DNA from: Pseudomonadota bacterium | Lineage (GTDB): Bacteria; Myxococcota; Bradymonadia; UBA4248 | Direction of reading: 5' to 3' | DNA: 5,936 nucleotides | Assembly (NCBI GenBank): GCA_017629415.1 | Contig: JAGBXG010000416.1 | Span: forward strand, 1 to 5,936 | Shown: positions 5,853 through 5,936 of the stretch, in pieces | Numbering within the stretch: the stretch's first letter is position 1 | Layout: the number at the start of each line of letters is the position of its first letter | Translations under genes and position numbers: made by a program | Notes under the pieces: model-generated | Seen by the model: the letters and a program-made list of their open reading frames with translations, nothing else | What the model was told of the DNA's origin: nothing | Database searches by the model: none

Positions 5853-5880
5853 TTTACATCCCATGTGATACTAATTAAAT
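5853..5880 (+). promoter_or_regulatory. Candidate promoter for the gene at the right edge
   Basis: TTTACA at 5853-5858 (five of six to -35) and TTAAAT at 5875-5880 (four of six to -10) are separated by 16 bases in an AT-rich stretch. A start near 5887 would serve the gene entering the right edge, though it leaves only a short leader for the ATG at 5901. The extended -10 at 5828-5836 is an alternative. Confidence 0.25.
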
Positions 5881-5900
5881 AAGGACTGTCATAGGTGCTT

Positions 5901-5936
5901 ATGAATTTTCTTCGTAAACACCCTATAAGGAGTATC
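5901..5936 (+). CDS. Possible start of a gene running off the right edge
   Basis: ATG at 5901 opens a frame that stays open for the 12 visible codons, MNFLRKHPIRSI, a basic start like that of a membrane or exported protein. An in-frame GTG at 5895 lies eight bases after AAGGAC (5881-5886), which could be its Shine-Dalgarno. The competing reading is that the strong AAGGAG at 5927-5932 serves a start codon just past the window, in which case these codons are only leader. Confidence 0.3.
   Translation, partial: MNFLRKHPIRSI
5927..5932 (+). promoter_or_regulatory. Strong Shine-Dalgarno sequence at the right edge
   Basis: AAGGAG followed by TATC at the last base is the right distance for a start codon at about 5937-5941, outside the window. 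It is a better Shine-Dalgarno than those preceding the GTG at 5895 or ATG at 5901, and suggests that a plus-strand gene begins immediately beyond. Confidence 0.5.

Noticed and set aside
5620..5868. Plus-strand open frame of 82 codons overlapping the end of the lipoprotein gene
   Set aside because: It starts inside the lipoprotein gene without a ribosome binding site, and its translation lacks domain character. The opposite strand reads as more protein-like across the same bases.

Overview
This 5,936-base window is a moderately AT-rich bacterial chromosome segment. Its gene families point to a former deltaproteobacterium, in or near Myxococcota or Bradymonadota. The main clues are a large protein combining a DUF4388-like domain, a degenerate J domain and TPRs, a secreted matrixin-type metalloprotease with a C-terminal membrane tail, and a lipoprotein with a GspC-like PDZ fold. 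The lineage is inferred from domain content only. There are no rRNA or tRNA genes, CRISPR arrays, insertion sequences or phage genes.

Layout: (1) 3-431 (+) is the 3' end of a TPR protein cut by the left edge. (2) 498-3239 (+) is a 913-residue protein with a receiver-like N-terminus, a low-complexity linker, a DUF4388-like domain, a J-like domain whose HPD motif reads HTD, and C-terminal TPRs. (3) 3240-3462 is a convergent intergenic region. It holds a strong bidirectional terminator hairpin and, upstream of it, an imperfect hairpin whose loop is complementary to a downstream segment (a possible pseudoknot). (4) 4976-3463 (-) is a two-gene operon with an ATGA overlap. It encodes a secreted protein of unknown function followed by a matrixin-like zinc protease. 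(5) 4977-5096 is a divergent promoter region. (6) 5097-5648 (+) is a lipoprotein with a C-terminal PDZ-like domain. (7) 5649-5936 holds a locally GC-rich stretch with a possible 58-codon gene on the minus strand, a hairpin, an inverted repeat, and the ribosome binding signals of a further plus-strand gene cut by the right edge.

How the genes may work together: the two left-hand genes look like intracellular scaffold or regulatory proteins built on TPRs. The minus-strand pair and the divergent lipoprotein are all envelope or exported products sharing one 120-base control region. No complete known pathway is encoded. The most interesting items are the putative pseudoknot at 3256-3319, the HTD J domain, the coupled protease and partner operon, and the unannotated GC-rich small ORF at 5659-5835.
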